This document shows positions 42,694-50,898 of a stretch of 64,000 nt of DNA, piece by piece. The stretch is taken from the NCBI RefSeq assembly GCF_039521975.1, contig NZ_BAAACZ010000003.1, positions 196,653 through 260,652 of the forward strand, in the 5' to 3' direction. This DNA is from Alkalibacillus silvisoli. Its GTDB lineage: Bacteria; Bacillota; Bacilli; Bacillales; Alkalibacillaceae. The notes under the pieces were generated by a model that was given only the letters and a program-made list of their open reading frames with translations, had not been told where the DNA came from and searched no databases. Within the stretch, counting starts at the first letter, position 1, and every line of letters starts with the position of its first letter. The translations under genes and the position numbers were made by a program.

Positions 42694-42717
42694 AATAAAC
42701 ACTCCTTTTGATAGATT

Positions 42718-43716
42718 CTATTCTAATTGAAAAGCATTGGCTAACTTCTCATAGGATTCGAGACGTTTCTCAAATGGCGAGACGATTGTATTAACAATTA
42801 CTTCATTTACTTGGAATTGTGCTGACATATATTCAAGCTTTTGTTTAACACCTTCTACACTACCAACAACCATTCTATTTCTATTCTCTATTATACGTTG
42901 TTGTTCAAAATGACTAAAGGATTGTTTACTCGCTACATCAGGGTTAGGGAAGTGCTCACGAATTTGTCCTTGATCTGCCATTAATAAGGCAACATCTAAG
43001 CTTGAAGCATAATATTCAGCCTCTTGTTCTGTTTTTCCAACCACAACGAAAACAGCAATACTAGCTTCTGGTTCATGTTGTAAAGGTGAAGGAATAAAAT
43101 TATTATAATAGCGTTCAATAGCTGCTGGGCCGCCATCACCATTAATAAATTGTGCAAAAGTATAAGAGGTACCTAATTCACCAGCAACATGAGCGCTAGC
43201 CCCGCTTGAACCTAACATCCAGACAGGTGGAGTAGATTCACTCATAGGTGTTGCTTGGACTTGATAGCCTTCAGGGTCATTACCTAATATGTAATCGATT
43301 AGTAGTGATGCTTGTTGTGGATAGTGCTTAACATCAGGATATTTCCCTCTATTTAAAGCATAATTTACACCCGGCATTCCACCAGGCGCACGCCCAATTC
43401 CAAGGTCGATTCGATTGGGGTATAACGCTTCTAGTACACGAAATTGTTCAGCAACTTTAAATGGACTGTAATGTGGAAGTAAGACACCACCAGTTCCGAT
43501 GCGAATTCTTTCGGTAGAAGCGGCGATTGCTGGTATGAGCATTTCAGGTGCTGATCCTGCTAAACTTTTCGTACTATGATGCTCACTCATCCAAAACCGC
43601 TTATAACCCAATTGGTCAACATGCCTGGCAAGTTGGATGGTTTGTTGTAAAGCTTCTTGAGGTGTGTGGTTTTGTAATAAAGGTGATTGGTCTAACACAC
43701 TTAATTGTAAATTCAT
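42718..43716 (-). CDS. LLM-class flavin-dependent oxidoreductase
   Basis: A 332-residue bacterial luciferase-like monooxygenase homologue. Typical elements are LSVLDQSPL at the N-terminus, YKRFWMSEHHSTKSLAGSAPEMLIPAIAASTERIRIGTGGVLLPHYSPFKVAEQFRVLEALYPNRIDLGIGRAPG, and MLGSSGASAHVAGELG. It resembles YvbT/YceB-like paralogues of unknown substrate. It is probably a flavin-dependent oxidoreductase working with reduced FMN. ATG 43716 follows GAAGGGTG. Confidence 0.88.
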   Translation of the reverse strand: MNLQLSVLDQSPLLQNHTPQEALQQTIQLARHVDQLGYKRFWMSEHHSTKSLAGSAPEMLIPAIAASTERIRIGTGGVLLPHYSPFKVAEQFRVLEALYPNRIDLGIGRAPGGMPGVNYALNRGKYPDVKHYPQQASLLIDYILGNDPEGYQVQATPMSESTPPVWMLGSSGASAHVAGELGTSYTFAQFINGDGGPAAIERYYNNFIPSPLQHEPEASIAVFVVVGKTEQEAEYYASSLDVALLMADQGQIREHFPNPDVASKQSFSHFEQQRIIENRNRMVVGSVEGVKQKLEYMSAQFQVNEVIVNTIVSPFEKRLESYEKLANAFQLE

Positions 43717-43813
43717 ATTCGACACCCTTCTTTAATTAAGTTATGATTATAATTGTTTTAGATTTACGTTTAAAATTCAATCGATATGCATATAAGAGTG
43801 AGGGAAAGTGACA

Positions 43814-44155
43814 ATGGGGACAAAAACTGTAACCTGTTATGGTTGTAATAAAGAAATTAAAGGTCGCTCTGAATTAATGACCGCTAATGTAAAAATGACA
43901 GTAAAGCCTTTTCATGAAGAGTGTTTTAAAAAACGTGTTGAAGAAAAGAAGGAAAGGGCTTCAATGTTTTTCGATGCGATGCCATTTAACGGTCGTTACG
44001 CAAATATCATGACATTAATTTTCGTTATTTTATTTGTAGCTTTTATAACATTTATTGAAGTTCCTTTTATTGCGGTTGTCTTAGTTTTAATTTATCCGAT
44101 TTATCGCTTCATTAGCTGGATTACAATCGAACGAAAAGTACCCAGTAAAAGCTGA
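43814..44155 (+). CDS. Small zinc-ribbon plus two-TM membrane protein (paralogue B)
   Basis: A 113-residue paralogue of the protein at 753-1079. It shares an N-terminal CYGCNKEIKGRSEL knuckle, a second cluster (FHEECFKK, with His or Cys as ligands), the MPFNGRYANI segment, two hydrophobic helices and a basic end. The ATG at 43814 is preferred, with GAGGG about 9 bases upstream; a GTG at 43808 is possible. It is monocistronic and divergent from the LLM oxidoreductase. Function is unknown. Confidence 0.75.
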   Translation: MGTKTVTCYGCNKEIKGRSELMTANVKMTVKPFHEECFKKRVEEKKERASMFFDAMPFNGRYANIMTLIFVILFVAFITFIEVPFIAVVLVLIYPIYRFISWITIERKVPSKS

Positions 44156-44228
44156 TCTTATGATGAATGATGTGGGCAAAAAGGATGTAGAGTTGTTAAC
44201 AATCGAGATGTAGTGATACCAAAACGCA

Positions 44229-44270
44229 AAAATCCGAACGAGTTCATTTGTGATGAATCGTTCGGATTTT
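44229..44270. repeat. Repeat-family hairpin without array
   Basis: AAAATCCGAACGA / TCGTTCGGATTTT with inner TTCAT/ATGAA, the same hairpin as in the other modules. A linker remnant (ATGTAGTGATACC, 44208-44220) lies on its left. No 20-bp units are present. It stands between convergent genes ending at 44155 and 44310 and may be their shared terminator. Confidence 0.8.
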
Positions 44271-44309
44271 CTGTTATTACCACTTGATTTTCTTTAATCT
44301 TTTGTTTTA

Positions 44310-45605
44310 TTACCCGTGATCTTTAGCTAAATTTGATAAGCTTTCAGCCGCATCATTAACCTCAGCATAGGCTGCACTTAATTGTTCAACAACTTCATTA
44401 ATATTAGCTAATTTAGCTTCCATTTCATCATTTAACGCTTTACTTTCGTGAGTGTTTGTTAAAATGTCGTCAAAGAAAGTATTTGTTTTCTTCATACTCT
44501 CAGTTCCATCTTTTATTAAACTAGTTGTTGCAGTAACATCCTTTGAAACTTGGCCGATTTGACGATTTGTTGTATTAATTAATTCAGTAATATTTTCAAT
44601 CGATCCTTTTGTTTGATCAGCCAGCTTTTTAACCTCTTGTGCTACAACAGCGAATCCTTTTCCTAATTCTCCGGCGCGAGCAGCCTCAATACTAGCATTT
44701 AACGATAATAGATTCGTCTGTTCTGAAACGTCTGTAATAAAGTCTAGTATTTCATTGATTTGTGAAGAAGCTTCTTCAAGTTTAGTCATCTCTTTGTAAA
44801 TGGAATTCATTTGCTGTTCAATTTCACCCATTTTATGTAACTGATCCTCTAAATCATCTTTTCCTGTATTCGATTGATCTTCAACAGTCGAAGCAGTCTC
44901 AACGGTTGTTTTAGAGAATGAGCGGATTTCGTTCGAGTGCTCTAATAATTGCTTCATCGCGACATCCGTTTGGTTTGAAATTTGAACAAGTTCATCAGAC
45001 ATTTGATCAATTTCTTGTAATAGTTTATCTTGTTTTTCATATTGTTCATCGCGTTCACGTTTATTTTCTTGTTCAAATGTTTCTAAAACAAGTTGCTGCT
45101 CGATATTCAATATTTTTGATGTTGCAGATAGTGCTTTGAAAATATCTTCTTGATGATCAAAATGGTCGAAATAAATACGCTGAAAAGAGTTTAATAGATC
45201 TTGGAATGCACATAAATACCACTTTGGCATTAATCCAATTTTAACGTGAGCGTAAGCAATATATTTACGCTGATCAACAAACTCATCATCAATTACACCA
45301 TTAAACATTTCTTGAATATGTCGAGTCAGTGTTTCTTTAAGACGCTCTACTGAACTGTTTTTTTCAATAATTTGCATTAACGAAGGTTCGTGTTCAATGT
45401 TGTCATAAAACTGTGTTACAATCGCTTCAATATGTTCAGAGACAATGGGTTTTAATGACCTTAAAATGGATAAATCTTCTTTTGATAGATTGACCATACT
45501 TAGCTGTTTAGTTAGATCATTTTGTTTAGATGTATCAATGATCACATCACCTATGTACAAGTCAGCTGTTAATGTTGGCTCTATTTGTTTTTGAAGTTTA
45601 AACAT
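44310..45605 (-). CDS. hemAT: Globin-coupled aerotaxis transducer HemAT
   Basis: A 431-residue soluble chemoreceptor with no transmembrane segment. The N-terminal globin-coupled sensor domain (about 1-180) has the proximal-His segment YIAYAHVKIGLMPKWYLCAFQDL. The C-terminal signalling domain has the conserved tip TDVSEQTNLLSLNASIEAARAGELGKGFAVVAQEVKKLADQT. HemAT binds O2 at heme and controls CheA for aerotaxis. Together with hmp this suggests oxygen sensing and NO defence in the same strain. Confidence 0.93.
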   Translation of the reverse strand: MFKLQKQIEPTLTADLYIGDVIIDTSKQNDLTKQLSMVNLSKEDLSILRSLKPIVSEHIEAIVTQFYDNIEHEPSLMQIIEKNSSVERLKETLTRHIQEMFNGVIDDEFVDQRKYIAYAHVKIGLMPKWYLCAFQDLLNSFQRIYFDHFDHQEDIFKALSATSKILNIEQQLVLETFEQENKRERDEQYEKQDKLLQEIDQMSDELVQISNQTDVAMKQLLEHSNEIRSFSKTTVETASTVEDQSNTGKDDLEDQLHKMGEIEQQMNSIYKEMTKLEEASSQINEILDFITDVSEQTNLLSLNASIEAARAGELGKGFAVVAQEVKKLADQTKGSIENITELINTTNRQIGQVSKDVTATTSLIKDGTESMKKTNTFFDDILTNTHESKALNDEMEAKLANINEVVEQLSAAYAEVNDAAESLSNLAKDHG

Positions 45606-45702
45606 GTCAACAACTCCTAAGAAACTAGTTCATTTTCCCTTAGTATATTAGGAAATGCTCAGAAAGTAAATTAAATATCGACTATTTTATCCGCTATTCG
45701 AC

Positions 45703-46314
45703 CTACTTAGTACATACTGCAATCCCTAATGGATATTGTAAGTTTTCACGTCCAGGCTCAATTAAGACGCCATTTTGGTAATAAAATTGTGTCGATTGGT
45801 AGTGTATGAATAATTCTTTAAATTCATCTGGCGTTAGCTGATGGACGTGAAATGGAGACCCGCAAGGCTTGCCACGCCCCTTGCCAAATGGAGTTGATAC
45901 GATGAGTGTCCCACCTGGTTTGAGTAATCGATTATAATTGTCTAATAATGCCTGTTCTTCCTCAATGTGTTCAATGGTTTCAAAGCTTACAATCGCATCG
46001 AATGTCCCCATTTGTTCAACCAATGTTTCATCGACTGCATTGGCAATGATAAATTGTGTTTTAGGATGGTAGTATGCCCCTTTTGCATAATTAATGATTT
46101 CTGGGTCTAGATCGACTCCAATCACTTCTTCAACTTGCCTTTTTCTTCTCTTTACAATCATATGACTCCCGTAACCCGCACCACATGTTAAGTCGAGAAC
46201 TCGGCCATGTAAATACGGTAATGCAAATTGGTACCTAGCTATATGTTCTAACAATAATGGGTTCGTTGGGTCCATCATTTTCGGTATAACACGTTCTCCT
46301 GTATCTTCAATCAT
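45703..46314 (-). CDS. Class I SAM-dependent methyltransferase
   Basis: A 203-residue Rossmann methyltransferase. Motif I is RVLDLTCGAGYGSHMI, the beta-2 acid is VIGVDLDPEII, and post-motifs are FDAIVSFETIEHIEEEQALLDNYNRLLKPGGTLIVSTPFG. The N-terminus EDTGERVIPKMMDPTNPLLLEHIARYQFALPYL resembles a family often annotated as putative glycosyl-region or ubiquinone-type methylases; the acceptor is not known. It is divergent from the MarR-type regulator at 46431. Confidence 0.87.
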   Translation of the reverse strand: MIEDTGERVIPKMMDPTNPLLLEHIARYQFALPYLHGRVLDLTCGAGYGSHMIVKRRKRQVEEVIGVDLDPEIINYAKGAYYHPKTQFIIANAVDETLVEQMGTFDAIVSFETIEHIEEEQALLDNYNRLLKPGGTLIVSTPFGKGRGKPCGSPFHVHQLTPDEFKELFIHYQSTQFYYQNGVLIEPGRENLQYPLGIAVCTK

Positions 46315-46370
46315 AGCGATTCCCTCCTAGGAAACTATTATGCCAAAAGTCATATGATGTTAAAACCTTT

Positions 46371-46407
46371 TTGACGGCTGAACGTCTACAACCTATAATG
46401 GTTGTAG
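46371..46407 (+). promoter_or_regulatory. Sigma-A promoter with embedded operator for the MarR-type gene
   Basis: TTGACG (46371-46376), 17-base spacer, TATAAT (46394-46399). The -10 box sits exactly in the centre of a perfect inverted repeat, CTACAACC-TATAAT-GGTTGTAG (46386-46407). A dimeric repressor bound there would block the promoter, so autoregulation is likely. Confidence 0.75.
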
Positions 46408-46430
46408 TTTTATTATAAAGGATGATTGCC

Positions 46431-46901
46431 GTGAATGAATCAGAATATCAAAAACGTAAACAAGACCCATCATTAAAACTTTTCGTCGTTTTATCAAAGG
46501 CTTCTAGGGCATTAGGAGATTTAGCACAACTCGATATGACAAGATACGGGTTGAACCCAACTGAATTTGCTTTATTGGAGTTACTGTATCACAGAGGCAA
46601 GCAACCCCTACAAAAAATTGGAGAAAGAATTTTGTTAACGAGTGGTAGTATTACTTATGTCGTTAATAACCTAGAAGAAAAAGGGCTGTTAAAAAGAATA
46701 CCCTCATCAAATGATCGTCGCGTTACATACGCTGAAATAACTGAAAAAGGTCGCGAGTTGTTAAATGATATTTTTCCTAAGCATTGGGAAGAGATCGAAC
46801 GGTTTATGGATGGTCTAACAGAAGATGAAAAATTACAGGCAATTGATTTAGTGAAAAAACTTGGTAGGTCAGCTGAGGAATACAAAATAGAAAAACGATA
46901 A
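46431..46901 (+). CDS. MarR-family regulator, MhqR-like
   Basis: A 156-residue winged-helix regulator. Segments such as SLKLFVVLSKASRALGDL, GLNPTEFALLELLYHRGKQPLQKIGERILLTSGSITYVVNNLEEKGLL and the wing SSNDRRVTYAEITEKGRELL are very close to what I recall of B. subtilis MhqR (YkvE). MhqR represses quinone-detoxifying dioxygenases such as MhqO. A gene of that type is cut by the window start. GTG 46431 is chosen, with AAAGGATG upstream; ATG 46422 lies inside that site. A promoter with a central palindrome precedes it. Confidence 0.85.
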   Translation: MNESEYQKRKQDPSLKLFVVLSKASRALGDLAQLDMTRYGLNPTEFALLELLYHRGKQPLQKIGERILLTSGSITYVVNNLEEKGLLKRIPSSNDRRVTYAEITEKGRELLNDIFPKHWEEIERFMDGLTEDEKLQAIDLVKKLGRSAEEYKIEKR

Positions 46902-46990
46902 CAAAGGTCACGACCGTGATATACACACACCTTCCTTATTAGTCATAAAATAAAGCACAGTGTAGAATGATGAGGGAGGCTAAAAAGAAA

Positions 46991-47389
46991 ATGTATCGAA
47001 ATGATTATGGCGTATACCCATGGGCTCAAGGCCCTAATGATCCATATTATAATTATGATCTTTACCATTCAGGAATGTATAATGCGATGCCAATGGAGAC
47101 GACGGGAGGTTATCAGCATTTTTATCCTGATTATCAACAATTCCAAACCTATGATATGCCACAACAACCTATTTTTCCCACGCATTATGATGAGCAACCT
47201 TTTATAATGCAACATGATCAACAAACGATGACACCTTCACAAAAACAAATGCTTATGCAATATTTTCAAGACGAAAATGGTGAAGTCGACCTTGATAAAG
47301 TTTTTAAAACTCTCGGGCAAGTCGTACAAATAACACAACAAGTTTCCCCGCTATTAAAGGGTTTAAACTCAATGGTGAGAGATTCATGA
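46991..47389 (+). CDS. YppG-like protein, Tyr/Gln/Pro-rich
   Basis: A 132-residue protein. The first about 85 residues are low-complexity, rich in Tyr, Gln, Pro, Asp and His, as in coat-associated proteins. The C-terminus QMLMQYFQDENGEVDLDKVFKTLGQVVQITQQVSPLLKGL matches the YppG family of Bacillaceae. Its function is not established; a spore-related role is a guess. ATG 46991 is favoured because a GGGAGG site lies about 11 bases upstream; the longer frame from 46967 overlaps that site. Confidence 0.75.
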   Translation: MYRNDYGVYPWAQGPNDPYYNYDLYHSGMYNAMPMETTGGYQHFYPDYQQFQTYDMPQQPIFPTHYDEQPFIMQHDQQTMTPSQKQMLMQYFQDENGEVDLDKVFKTLGQVVQITQQVSPLLKGLNSMVRDS

Positions 47390-47424
47390 AATAATGGGGG
47401 CATGAGAGCAGGTGCGAGTGTATA

Positions 47425-47735
47425 ATCGGGCGAACGCTTAAATAATTGGGCGTTCGCCTGAATATTGAGGATTTCGCCCGATTATCGGGATTTTCGCCCG
47501 ATTATAATTTTTTTCGCCTGAATATTGAAGATATCGCCTGAATAATCAATAATCAGGCGATATCGATGAATGCGAATAAAGATGCTAATACATGTCATGA
47601 GCTGCTTATTCCCTATGTAAATTCTCCAAATGGAATTATCGTCTCCAGCTGATTTAAAGTGCTGTACAACTAGTAGCGAGTGCTGAAAAAAATAGGTTGA
47701 ACGCTGATAAAAGTAACAGCGAGCACTAATAAAAC
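47425..47735. repeat. Type-B 20-bp array followed by decayed type-A units
   Basis: The 487-base gap 47390-47876 holds no credible gene. Units with phase marks at 47437, 47457, 47477, 47497, 47517 and 47537 repeat every 20 bp exactly, with cores such as CGCCTGAATATTGAGGATTT and CGCCCGATTATCGGGATTTT. The array ends in a palindrome GATATCGCCTGA / TCAGGCGATATC. Further on (47674-47735) lie worn type-A units (GCGAGTGCTGAAAA, GAACGCTGATAAAA, GCGAGCACTAATAAAA) about 20-21 bp apart. The gap lies between convergent genes. Confidence 0.82.
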
Positions 47736-47776
47736 TGACCACTCATTCAAGGGAACTCACCACCTCAACTCAAAAA

Positions 47777-47834
47777 AATCTCCTCCCGTTTTATTGATTG
47801 GTATGAAACCAGTTTCAATAATCGAGAGGAGATC
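47777..47834 (-). terminator. Terminator of the degV gene
   Basis: Outer stem ATCTCCTC / GAGGAGAT enclosing a folded GAAAC/GTTTC region, with seven T residues on the minus strand. It lies about 45 bases beyond the degV stop at 47877. Confidence 0.7.
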
Positions 47835-47876
47835 ATATACCTCAAATTAAATATAAGCATTAATCAACATTCGTCT

Positions 47877-48737
47877 TTATTTTTCATCTTCAAGGAATGA
47901 GATCACTAACCCGCCTTCACCTGCATAGTTGGCAATTAACGGCCCCATTTCAACAATATAGTCTTCATTATGATTATAGTGTTCTTTAATTTGACTTAAT
48001 ACTTTTTTTGCTTTGCTCTCACAATTGCTTTGAGACATTGTAATCGTTTTTCCGTCTAATGTTTTCGTATAGTCACCAATTTGTTCAACTAAGCGACGCA
48101 ATGCTTTTTTCTCACCGCGTACTTTTTCAGTGACATCAATTTCTCCTTCATCAGAAGCTTTCATTAACAGTTTGATATTTAACGTTTTGGCAATGGTTCC
48201 ACGAAACTTATCAAGACGCCCGCCTTTTATTAAATTTTCAACGGTTTTCAAAGAAAATAGAGTAACGGTTTTTTCGACGTTCTGTTTGGTTTCAGTAACA
48301 ATCTTCTGAAATTCCTCACTCTTAATTTTCATTTTGATTGCTTCGTTTAGTAATAGAGTGATCCCGCATGAAGCTGTTTTAGTGTTAATGATTTCAATTT
48401 CTCGCTCTGGTTCCTCATCTAATAACATATCTCTTCCAATAGTTGCATTTTGATAAGTAGCACTTAAATTTTTAGTTAGTGATAGTAATAGAATGGGTGA
48501 TGTTGGGTCGACTTCTTTAAACGCTTCATAGAAATCATTAGGGCTAGGAGCTGAAGTTTTAGGGATTTCTTCAGATTCTAAAAACTTCTCGTAATACTGT
48601 TTTGTTGAAAGTTCAACCCCCGCTTTATAGACGCCATCATCAAAATGGATGTTTAGCGGAATAACTTTAATATTAAATTTTTCTGAGAAACCTTGTGGTA
48701 GGTCTGCCCCACCATCAACCATAAATTGAATACTCAT
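47877..48737 (-). CDS. DegV family fatty-acid-binding protein
   Basis: A 286-residue two-domain protein. The N-terminal MVDGGADLPQGFSEKFNIKVIPLNIHFDDGVYKAGVEL, SAPSPNDFYEAF and LLLSLTKNLSATYQNA, and the C-terminal TVENLIKGGRLDKFRG, are the DegV (FakB-like) pattern. FakB proteins present bound fatty acids to the kinase FakA for phosphorylation. FakA is not in the window. ATG 48737 is chosen because AGGGGTG lies just before it; the longer in-frame start at 48785 lies inside the neighbouring gene's end. Confidence 0.9.
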   Translation of the reverse strand: MSIQFMVDGGADLPQGFSEKFNIKVIPLNIHFDDGVYKAGVELSTKQYYEKFLESEEIPKTSAPSPNDFYEAFKEVDPTSPILLLSLTKNLSATYQNATIGRDMLLDEEPEREIEIINTKTASCGITLLLNEAIKMKIKSEEFQKIVTETKQNVEKTVTLFSLKTVENLIKGGRLDKFRGTIAKTLNIKLLMKASDEGEIDVTEKVRGEKKALRRLVEQIGDYTKTLDGKTITMSQSNCESKAKKVLSQIKEHYNHNEDYIVEMGPLIANYAGEGGLVISFLEDEK

Positions 48738-48765
48738 GTTAACACCCCTATTAAATAAAATTGAT

Positions 48766-49677
48766 CTATGTTTGTTTTTGTTCATTAATAACTTTTATTT
48801 TTCTTTTTTTAGATGTACTAATGATAAATAGCATAAGTCCAACGATTACAATTGAACCACCTAAGAATTGTGACCAAGTAACCAGTTCTCCGAGAATGAA
48901 ATACGCCATGATTGAAGCACCGATTGGTTCAAAGAGTACTCCCATCGTTATTGTTGAAGCACTCACCCATCTAATCGCCCAATTAAACAATGTGTGACCA
49001 AAGAATGTTGGGATAATTGCAAGTGCTAAGAAATACATCCATGTTTCACCTGTGTATCCTGTAAAAGATTCACCTAAAACAATATTGTATAAGACAAGTG
49101 TTATGGAGCTTATACCATATACAATAAACGTGTATGTCATAAGTGAAACACGCTTACGAACATCTTGTCCAAATAAGAAATAACCAGTAATAGCAATCGC
49201 ACCCATTAGCGCTAAAAAGTTACCAACTAAAGCCATTCCACTAATTTGAAAGTCGCCCCAACTAATAATAACACTACCGGTAAAAGCAATCACCATACTT
49301 AAGACTGCTCCACTTGTAAAACGCTCTTTAAAAAATAAATATGTACCTATAAACGCGAATATGGGTTGGGTTGTCACAAGAACAACAGAACTCGCAACAG
49401 ACGTATGGTTGAGTGATTCAAACCATAAAATGAAGTGAAGGGCTAAAAAGATACCAGCAGCAGCTGAAAACCACCAATCGCGTCTTGATATATATTTGAA
49501 ATCACCTAGATGTTTCCATACTATATATGGAAGCATGATTAATACAGCGAGTAGTAAGCGGTAGTTAGCAATCATGGATGAAGGTGCATCCGCTAACCGA
49601 ACGAAAATAGCAGACGTTGAAACAGCGACTACACCAATTGCGATGGCTATGTAGGGTGTGAATTGTTTTTCGCTCAT
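48766..49677 (-). CDS. EamA/DMT-family membrane exporter
   Basis: A 303-residue protein with ten hydrophobic helices in two EamA repeats. IGVVAVSTSAIFVRLADAPSSMIANYRLLLAVLIMLP opens the first half, and ASTITMGVLFEPIGASIMAYFILGELVTWSQFLGGSIVIVGLML closes the second. It is one of two EamA proteins here (other at 1095-1973); the two are not close copies. ATG 49677 is chosen for its AGGAGTGATC site. It is between the rhomboid and degV genes on the same strand with about 28-base gaps, suggesting one operon. Confidence 0.88.
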   Translation of the reverse strand: MSEKQFTPYIAIAIGVVAVSTSAIFVRLADAPSSMIANYRLLLAVLIMLPYIVWKHLGDFKYISRRDWWFSAAAGIFLALHFILWFESLNHTSVASSVVLVTTQPIFAFIGTYLFFKERFTSGAVLSMVIAFTGSVIISWGDFQISGMALVGNFLALMGAIAITGYFLFGQDVRKRVSLMTYTFIVYGISSITLVLYNIVLGESFTGYTGETWMYFLALAIIPTFFGHTLFNWAIRWVSASTITMGVLFEPIGASIMAYFILGELVTWSQFLGGSIVIVGLMLFIISTSKKRKIKVINEQKQT

Positions 49678-49705
49678 ATGATCACTCCTAGTATGCTTCC
49701 ATTGA

Positions 49706-50302
49706 TTATAGTCGAAATCTTCCTTTATACCGAGCAAATATGATAGGGCCTATGGCAAGCCCACCAATTAAACCGAATATATGTCCATAAATATTGATTC
49801 CTGGACGAAACGTTAAAACTAAACCAACAATAACAATGACGACAATGATTTGCCTACTATTCGCATCAATTAGTTCAGGTCTCATGAAGAGTAGGTATAA
49901 ATAAATACCGAATAGCCCAAAAATCGCACCTGATGCTCCAACATTTGATGTGGCCAAATCTGCTAAGTATAATGTCGCTATATTAGCAATAACACCAGCA
50001 CCTAAATATGCTAAAATAAACTTAAATCGCCCAAGCATTGCTTCTAAAGCAGGGCCAAACAAAATTAAACTGAATGTGTTAAACAGTAAATGCATAGGTT
50101 GAATGTGGACGAAGATGGATGAAAATAAACGCCAATATTGATCATGTACTAAAATAGCGAAGTTCCAGCCTGTTAATAGCTGGCGAATATCCATTGATAC
50201 ATTAACAGCTAAGAAAATAATAATATGTATGACAACAATTGATGATATAACAGGGTAAAAACGCAGGAATTCCCTAAAGCTTTCTGTGCGTAAAAAAAAC
50301 AT
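49706..50302 (-). CDS. Rhomboid-family intramembrane serine protease (YdcA-like)
   Basis: A 198-residue polytopic membrane protein with six helices. The catalytic Ser lies in GASGAIFGLFGIY (G-x-S-G motif) and the catalytic His in NIYGHIFGLIGGLAIG. VHIQPMHLLFNTFSLILFGPALE is the conserved second-helix region. Rhomboids cut substrates within the membrane; the substrate is unknown. Its place just upstream of, and divergent from, acpS matches ydcA next to ydcB in B. subtilis. Confidence 0.9.
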   Translation of the reverse strand: MFFLRTESFREFLRFYPVISSIVVIHIIIFLAVNVSMDIRQLLTGWNFAILVHDQYWRLFSSIFVHIQPMHLLFNTFSLILFGPALEAMLGRFKFILAYLGAGVIANIATLYLADLATSNVGASGAIFGLFGIYLYLLFMRPELIDANSRQIIVVIVIVGLVLTFRPGINIYGHIFGLIGGLAIGPIIFARYKGRFRL

Positions 50303-50386
50303 GGCAAACGCCTCACTTTAGATGAGTTTATTTCCTTTAAGAATACTAATCTTTATGAAAACATGCAATAAGAAAGAAGGGCTTTC

Positions 50387-50749
50387 ATGATTAAAGGTAC
50401 TGGAATAGATATTACAGAGTTAGACCGTATTAAAAATTTACTAGAAAAACAACCACGCTTTATTCAACGAATCTTAACTGAAAAGGAACAGGAAAGATAT
50501 TATTCTTACAGTAATTATAATAGGCAGGTTGAATATTTAGCAGGTCGGTTTGCGGCTAAAGAAGCATATAGTAAAGCGATGGGGTGTGGTATTGGAAAGG
50601 AGTTATCTTTCCAATCGGTTGAGATCATATCTACTCACCATGGACAACCACAATTCCTTTTAAACAATGAGAGAATGCATGGTGTTCACGTTTCTATTTC
50701 TCATAGTAAAGATTATGTTGTAGCGCAAGTAATAATTGAACAAGTTTAA
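50387..50749 (+). CDS. acpS: Holo-[acyl-carrier-protein] synthase
   Basis: A 120-residue phosphopantetheinyl transferase of AcpS type. The Mg-binding Asp is in GTGIDITELDRI and the conserved Glu/Lys in LAGRFAAKEAYSKAMGCGIG. VHVSISHSKDYVVAQVI is the third motif. It transfers 4'-phosphopantetheine from CoA to ACP for fatty acid synthesis. It starts the syntenic acpS-ydcC-alr-mazEF-rsb-sigB block. Confidence 0.94.
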   Translation: MIKGTGIDITELDRIKNLLEKQPRFIQRILTEKEQERYYSYSNYNRQVEYLAGRFAAKEAYSKAMGCGIGKELSFQSVEIISTHHGQPQFLLNNERMHGVHVSISHSKDYVVAQVIIEQV

Positions 50750-50898
50750 TAGCTAGTCTGCATATTCATACTCCTTGTCTCATATAGTGTATTGCGGGTA
50801 ACAAAAGGGTCCGATGTGCACATTGTCACCGCAACTGAATAGATCGCTTGTTCAAAAAGTAAACAAGCAGCGAAAATTGAGACGAAGGAGTTGTCCAA

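Noticed and set aside
47482..47742. 86-codon minus-strand frame with repeated ISAR/YQRS-like words
   Set aside because: It is translation of the 20-bp repeat arrays; such peptides are commonly seen as false hypothetical proteins.
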